The position numbers and the translations under genes were made by a program. The notes under the pieces were generated by a model. That model worked only from the letters and a program-made list of their open reading frames with translations, made no database searches and was not told the DNA's origin. This document shows, in pieces, positions 6,649 to 10,799 of a stretch of 10,799 nucleotides of DNA. Source of the DNA: Gammaproteobacteria bacterium (GTDB taxonomy: Bacteria > Pseudomonadota > Gammaproteobacteria > DSM-16500); contig JAJONP010000059.1 of assembly GCA_021323555.1 (NCBI GenBank), positions 1 through 10,799 on the forward strand. Reading direction: 5' to 3'. Position 1 is the stretch's first letter. Every line of letters starts with the position of its first letter.

Positions 6649-6698
6649 ATTTGTGTTAAAATAATGCACTTCTAAAAAATTTGTGGATATAATATCGG

Positions 6699-8627
6699 AT
6701 GAACACTCGAAATATCTTATTTCACGCTGCAGTTATTGGCAGTACCGTTTCAGAAGCAGCGTTAGCTTGCTGCGGAATTTTATCCCTTTATCCTGTCGGA
6801 TGCGCCCTTTTTTTATCTCCTCCTATGCTCATAGCATCCGCAGCCGCTTTTTTCTCTCTGGTGATAGAATATGACATTTACAAACAAAATGTATACCAAG
6901 CCACCCAGTTTGATTTAAAACGCAGTGTTGCAAAGCGTTTGCTGAGAAGTATTGATCTTCCTGATAATGGCTTCCTTACTTATTACAGGAATCAAAAAGA
7001 TAGATTACATAGCCTGGAAGAAAGCTTAGAACACTATAAAAATAAGAAAGCAGCCGAAGAAGAAATATCCGCTATCAAAAAAAGAATAGAAAGAATGGAA
7101 AGTTTATTTATTCGTGAAATTTTAAACTCATCGGAAGAAGAAGAAAAAGAAAAAGAAACCTCTGATTTAAAAAAATTAGCTGATCTTTTTGATAAAAAAA
7201 CAGTTAAAAATCATTTTGAAGAGAAAGAAAAAAAAATACCGTGGATTCGAGGGATTGCTTTTTTAGCAGGTATATCTTGTGTATTTGTTACACTTTCTTC
7301 ATTCAATACTGCAGTCACAGATCTGCTCAGCAAACCAGAATTAGTATTTCTGCATAGCCATGCCATACCCTTTGATATAATAGGGGTTTTTATTTCAGGT
7401 CTTGCAGGAGTGGGTTATGTTCTGTTGATGTATCGCACCCTCTCCTTTTTAATACACAGTGAAGCCTTTACTCAAGGAATAAATGCAATAAAAGAATTTA
7501 TTCGAAAAGAAAGAAGAACTGTATGGGATTTTGTTCGGGATTTTATTAATGTATGTTTGTTAACCTTGGCTATTGCGATAGTTGTTGTTGCAACTATCGC
7601 CACTGCAGGCACGTGGTTGCATTTGACTGTTGCAGTAACAGGAACTACTCTATCTGTTCCTCTTGTCTTTGGGGGAGTGAGTTGGATTTGCATGGTTATA
7701 CCTACGTTTATTTACAGTTTCGTTAATACCATACGATCTGCCATGCAAATCGTGGGTATTCTTTATAGATTTCGTGACAAAATAAAAAAAGACATTCTCG
7801 ATACCTGGACTCAAGAAAATATATTCCAATTTTTTAATCCATTTCGGGTATTATTAAAGATTTTTTATATAGGTGTTTTCTTCGGACATATCCTCGCGAC
7901 AGGGGCTGCATCCGCTTCCGACAAAAATGTTATCTCCGCATGGTTAACCATTGTAACCAACGGAGGCACAGAATTTTTAATTGACCTACATCAATTGGTT
8001 GAGAATGATGACGATAATAAATGTAGTTTACCACCTTTATTTATTCGATCTGATTTTTCTTCCGATGTAGCATTCACAGAAAGATTATTAAAGCCTTCAG
8101 ATAACGAAGAAGGGGCTGACCACCAGCATAATCCGAACTTTATCATCAATGGGCTTTCTTTTATTCTTAAAATACCTGCTATCTTATGGGATTTTAGCTT
8201 TGGAGGATTTGGATGTTATGGAGATACGTGGACAACAGCAAAAGGAAAATTTTTTCCTAAAAAAGAAGCTCTTCCTGAAGAAACCCGTGAAAATCAGAAT
8301 TATAGAAACACAAAATGGCGGCAATATGAAATGCTTGCACGTTTTGATGAGAAAATAGATCACTACCAGAGCAATCGATTAAATATAAAAGATAGAAAAG
8401 TAGTCGAAAAACAGGAGAATTTCAAAGAAATAAGAAAAAAAATAGCGAATTGTTCTGATGAAAAAATGATGGATGTTGTTTTGACAAACATATCAAATAT
8501 CAATACTTATCCAGCGTTAAGAGAGCATCGGTATAACTTATTCAGTTCGACATCTAAGCCTAAATCTCAACTATTCCTAGAGTCCGTATTGCCATCATAC
8601 CCATCCGCAGGCGCGGCAGCCGCCTAA
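6699..8627 (+). CDS. Uncharacterised multi-pass membrane protein, paralogue A
   Basis: I do not recognise this 642-residue protein. Two hydrophobic segments (about 8-30, 36-56) lead into the motif IEYDIYKQNVYQ (56-67). A charged, coiled-coil-like stretch runs from about 97 to 152, ending in acidic EEEEKEKE. Further hydrophobic segments lie near 182-204, 224-252, 284-304, 308-340, 386-405, 412-430 and 483-500. An acidic/His loop (431-477) precedes the last one and ends in HQHNPN, and a soluble tail of about 140 residues follows. It is homologous along its whole length to the next gene (YRNQ 96-99, FDK 164-166, GHI 396-398, HQL 431-433, WDF 497-499, HRY 610-612). The ATG has only a weak ribosome site. 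Translation ends at three successive in-frame stops (TAA TAA TGA). The Fur-box promoter upstream suggests iron-responsive expression. A role as a secreted effector or transporter is possible but not shown. Confidence 0.85.
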   Translation: MNTRNILFHAAVIGSTVSEAALACCGILSLYPVGCALFLSPPMLIASAAAFFSLVIEYDIYKQNVYQATQFDLKRSVAKRLLRSIDLPDNGFLTYYRNQKDRLHSLEESLEHYKNKKAAEEEISAIKKRIERMESLFIREILNSSEEEEKEKETSDLKKLADLFDKKTVKNHFEEKEKKIPWIRGIAFLAGISCVFVTLSSFNTAVTDLLSKPELVFLHSHAIPFDIIGVFISGLAGVGYVLLMYRTLSFLIHSEAFTQGINAIKEFIRKERRTVWDFVRDFINVCLLTLAIAIVVVATIATAGTWLHLTVAVTGTTLSVPLVFGGVSWICMVIPTFIYSFVNTIRSAMQIVGILYRFRDKIKKDILDTWTQENIFQFFNPFRVLLKIFYIGVFFGHILATGAASASDKNVISAWLTIVTNGGTEFLIDLHQLVENDDDNKCSLPPLFIRSDFSSDVAFTERLLKPSDNEEGADHQHNPNFIINGLSFILKIPAILWDFSFGGFGCYGDTWTTAKGKFFPKKEALPEETRENQNYRNTKWRQYEMLARFDEKIDHYQSNRLNIKDRKVVEKQENFKEIRKKIANCSDEKMMDVVLTNISNINTYPALREHRYNLFSSTSKPKSQLFLESVLPSYPSAGAAAA

Positions 8628-8668
8628 TAATGAGGGCTCTTAGAACCCCAAATTTTATCACCTATTAA

Positions 8669-8697
8669 TTGACGCCCTATATTTCGATATTTATTAA
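8669..8697 (+). promoter_or_regulatory. Probable promoter of paralogue B
   Basis: TTGACG (8669-8674, 5 of 6) lies 17 bases from TATTAA (8692-8697, 4 of 6). The predicted transcript would start near 8704. A TTATTAATAATCAT stretch (8691-8704) over the -10 is a weak Fur-box resemblance only (12 of 19 positions over 8690-8708). Confidence 0.45.
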
Positions 8698-8721
8698 TAA
8701 TCATCTTGGAGATACCCATCA

Positions 8722-10677
8722 ATGCTAACAAGAGACAGAGCCATAACAGCGATGGCAAGCGGGATTGCTGTATCAGAAAGTATGTTTAGTTTTTTTGGAA
8801 TTTTTGCTTTATTCCACGCCACGCCTGTACTATTTGTTTTATCAACACCTGCCGTCCTGGCTCTGCTTTCTGCAAGTCTATCAGGATTAATAGAATACGA
8901 TGTTTATAAGCAAAATATGTATCAAGTCATGGATTTTTCCCTTGAAAATCATCTTGCAAGAAATTTTTTGACAAGTCGATATCTTGACGAGCATGAAGAA
9001 AAAAGCGCCTTCTTATCTTGTTATAGAAACCAAAGAAAAATATTATCTGAGTTGGAACATCAGTCAAATAACAATGCTGAAATAGCTGCTGCAAAACAAC
9101 GAATAAAGTGTTTAGAAGATTTGTTTATTTATAGCATTCAAAATGATAGTCCTATGGAGGCGGAAGATAAATCAGAAGACTCTATAGCATTATTACTCGC
9201 GCCTTTTGACAAAGAAGCAATCAAAGCACATATTGCTAGTAAAAAAAAGAAGGAGAAATTCTTGCGTGGGCTTTCTGGTTTAGCTGGCATAGCATTTGGT
9301 TTTTCTACTTATTATGGGCTGTATGCTTTACCAGTCATCTCAGGTTTGCCAGCAGTTGTTTTGAGTCTTATTCCTGGGTTTTTTGTTGTGATTGGAACCA
9401 TGGCTGCCTTGGGATCGAGTTATATGGCGTATCGTATATTTTCTTATACGTTATATAACAATATATACAATTCTAAAAAATCATTTTTAACGCTTCTATT
9501 AACAGGCCTAGCTATTTTTGGAGCTATTGCTGCTGTCTATAACATGTATAGCTACATCCCTTTTATTCTTACTGGGGCAAGTGTATTACATGTCATTATT
9601 ATTACTGGTCTAGCTGTTCTATTAGCGAGTACCTTCCTTTATAGTCTTGTGAATGCAAGAGAATCACTTAAACACGCTAAAGATGATTTCGGTAAATGGG
9701 TTGGAAAAACCAAGGACGCTCTGCTAAAAAGCTTCAAAGCAGAAATTAATGCTGTCAAAGACACATTTCATTCCAATTCTACTTGTTTTAACTGGTTATA
9801 CCTTCCTATACGCTTAATCGCGCATCTCCTGCGAATAATCAACATACCTTTTTTTATTTCTAAACTTTTTTACCCATTATTATTTCTAGGCCATATTATC
9901 GCCGTAGGGGTTTCTTCGGTAGATAGTCAGTTCTCTCAAGTTGCAGCATGGGCTGCTGCCATAGCAAATGCATTGTTAGAATTTCTGACTGAGTTTCATC
10001 AGCTTTTTCATATAGGTTGTTCTTCTCATCAACACTTCGATGCAAATGAAAGTGATAATGATGATGCTACTCATAATAATCTCGAGGAAAAAACTATAGC
10101 CGTGTTAGCCCAACCCATGGACGAATTAACGCATGACCATACATCCAATTTAATAGTAGATGCAGGTGAACGTCTTTTCAACGGGCTAGCTATCGGATGG
10201 GATTTCTTTTTTACGTTGCTGATAACATTAAATTATGAAAAGGCAAAGAAACATGCTGTCGAAAATTATAGACATCCTGCTCAAGCTTCTGTTTCAGATT
10301 CAGATTCAGATTCAGATTCAGATTCAGACTTGCCTTCTCTTGTGCTGCCTCCTTCTCGTGATGTGGAAAATCAATTTCAAAAATACCAAAAACTCGATAG
10401 CCTTAATAAAGAAATAGCACGTTGCACACCTACATGGTGGTCAATTAAACCTACTCTCTTAGCACAGAAACAAAAGGCTCTTATCAATATCAGAACTACA
10501 CTCATACAAACACCAGAACAGATAATAAATATACCAGCAGACTCTCCTCTACAACAACATAGATACCCTAGTATTTTTGGATCTAATAGTATTTTCGGGC
10601 TTAGAAAACCGCCAACATCTGAAACAACTTTAAAAGCTCTCTTACCCAATTGTAGATCTATGGCAGATAATGGCTAA
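8722..10677 (+). CDS. Uncharacterised multi-pass membrane protein, paralogue B
   Basis: This 651-residue protein is a diverged paralogue of the preceding gene with the same architecture. A hydrophobic pair (about 8-32, 35-56) is followed by IEYDVYKQNMYQ (57-68), YRNQ (101-104), a charged helix ending LEDLFI (131-136) and FDKEAIKAH (162-170). Hydrophobic segments lie near 182-203, 208-243, 255-275, 280-308, 376-397, 405-428 and 484-503. LGHIIAVG (389-396) and EFLTEFHQLF (420-429) are shared landmarks. The loop 426-473 is rich in His and Asp and ends in HDHTSN, matching HQHNPN of paralogue A. The soluble tail carries six Ser-Asp repeats (525-536) and a shared HRY (613-615). Differences from A include a longer amphipathic linker (about 310-375) and the SD repeat. 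A TTGGAGA ribosome site precedes the ATG by about 10 bases. Function unknown. Confidence 0.85.
   Translation: MLTRDRAITAMASGIAVSESMFSFFGIFALFHATPVLFVLSTPAVLALLSASLSGLIEYDVYKQNMYQVMDFSLENHLARNFLTSRYLDEHEEKSAFLSCYRNQRKILSELEHQSNNNAEIAAAKQRIKCLEDLFIYSIQNDSPMEAEDKSEDSIALLLAPFDKEAIKAHIASKKKKEKFLRGLSGLAGIAFGFSTYYGLYALPVISGLPAVVLSLIPGFFVVIGTMAALGSSYMAYRIFSYTLYNNIYNSKKSFLTLLLTGLAIFGAIAAVYNMYSYIPFILTGASVLHVIIITGLAVLLASTFLYSLVNARESLKHAKDDFGKWVGKTKDALLKSFKAEINAVKDTFHSNSTCFNWLYLPIRLIAHLLRIINIPFFISKLFYPLLFLGHIIAVGVSSVDSQFSQVAAWAAAIANALLEFLTEFHQLFHIGCSSHQHFDANESDNDDATHNNLEEKTIAVLAQPMDELTHDHTSNLIVDAGERLFNGLAIGWDFFFTLLITLNYEKAKKHAVENYRHPAQASVSDSDSDSDSDSDLPSLVLPPSRDVENQFQKYQKLDSLNKEIARCTPTWWSIKPTLLAQKQKALINIRTTLIQTPEQIINIPADSPLQQHRYPSIFGSNSIFGLRKPPTSETTLKALLPNCRSMADNG
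10294..10329 (+). repeat. Six-copy hexanucleotide tandem repeat encoding (Ser-Asp)6
   Basis: TCAGAT is repeated five times and followed by TCAGAC, encoding S-D six times (residues 525-536 of paralogue B). The unit is a multiple of three, so slippage would change the length of the acidic linker without breaking the frame. Paralogue A has no counterpart. Confidence 0.95.
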
Positions 10678-10685
10678 ACGGCAGA

Positions 10686-10720
10686 CTCAGGCCTGCGGGC
10701 TGAGGGACCGACACTTTTTT
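10686..10720 (+). terminator. Possible terminator after paralogue B
   Basis: CTCAG (10686-10690) pairs with CTGAG (10700-10704), extended by CC/GG with a one-base bulge and a TGCG loop. A run of six T follows only at 10715-10720, 10 bases past the stem. The GC stem and T-run suggest a terminator, but the spacing is not that of a classical intrinsic one. Confidence 0.4.
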
Positions 10721-10756
10721 AAGAATATATTATTTAGATTCAATAAGTGACATAGA

Positions 10757-10797
10757 GAGCCGAAGGTAAGAAAGTAGGCCGAAGGCCGTGAGAAATT
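10757..10797 (+). repeat. Two short GCCGAAGG direct repeats at the right edge
   Basis: GCCGAAGG occurs at 10759-10766 and 10778-10785, 19 bases apart. The second copy forms a GGCC-GAA-GGCC mini-hairpin and continues CCGTGAGAAATT. That run resembles the left-end arm (8-29: GCC, AAGG, TCGTGCGAAAATT) with a one-base insertion and a few changes. These may be pieces of a dispersed repeat family cut by the window edge. Confidence 0.5.
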
Positions 10798-10799
10798 AG

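Noticed and set aside
6688..6693. Perfect TATAAT just upstream of paralogue A
   Set aside because: It ends 5 bases before the ATG, so a transcript from it would begin at the start codon, and the hexamer 17 bases upstream (TGCACT) is a poor -35. The promoter at 6596-6624 is much better.
8634..8648. Terminator after paralogue A
   Set aside because: GGG/CCC with a mismatch and two further pairs is weak, and no T-run follows directly.
10377..10649. Minus-strand open frame of 90 codons inside the end of paralogue B
   Set aside because: It is antisense to the shared C-terminal tail, has no ribosome site or family features, and is best read as a shadow.
6699..10677. Firm call of Dot/Icm-type secreted effectors
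   Set aside because: No clear C-terminal E-block or known effector domain is visible in either tail, and no secretion genes are in the window, so this stays a hypothesis.

Overview
The window comes from an AT-rich Gram-negative bacterium, almost certainly a gammaproteobacterium. It carries LPS-export and Kdo-synthesis genes divergent from a complete Mla lipid-transport operon, the same basic arrangement as in E. coli. The AT-richness and the two large unrecognised membrane proteins are compatible with an intracellular lineage such as Legionellales/Coxiella-like bacteria, but that placement is inference.

Layout. (1) 8-95: a large inverted repeat at the left end. (2) 129-2741, minus strand: a tight operon read kdsD-kdsC-lptC-lptA, giving two steps of Kdo biosynthesis and two parts of the LPS transport bridge. 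lptB, the usual next gene, does not start within the 128 bases available after lptA. (3) 2742-2841: a 100-base divergent promoter region. (4) 2842-6577, plus strand: mlaF-mlaE-mlaD-mlaC-mlaB, coupled by overlapping stop and start codons, then pssA (phosphatidylserine synthase) 24 bases later. The block links LPS assembly, phospholipid trafficking across the periplasm and phospholipid synthesis, all envelope functions. (5) 6578-6698: a regulated promoter region with a consensus -35, a near-consensus -10 and a perfect 7-1-7 Fur-box core at the predicted transcription start. (6) 6699-8627 and 8722-10677: two tandem, diverged paralogues (642 and 651 residues) of a multi-pass membrane protein family that I do not recognise. 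Each has a coiled-coil-like charged stretch, about nine hydrophobic segments, an acidic/histidine-rich loop and a soluble C-terminal tail. The first has the Fur-box promoter; the second has its own promoter and a Ser-Asp hexanucleotide repeat. (7) 10678-10799: a hairpin with a distant T-run, then short GCCGAAGG repeats that resemble the arms of the left-end inverted repeat.

The left two thirds is conserved housekeeping envelope biology. The novelty lies in the paralogue pair with its apparent iron-responsive control, and in the repeats at both ends. No tRNA, rRNA, CRISPR array, transposase or integrase is visible.
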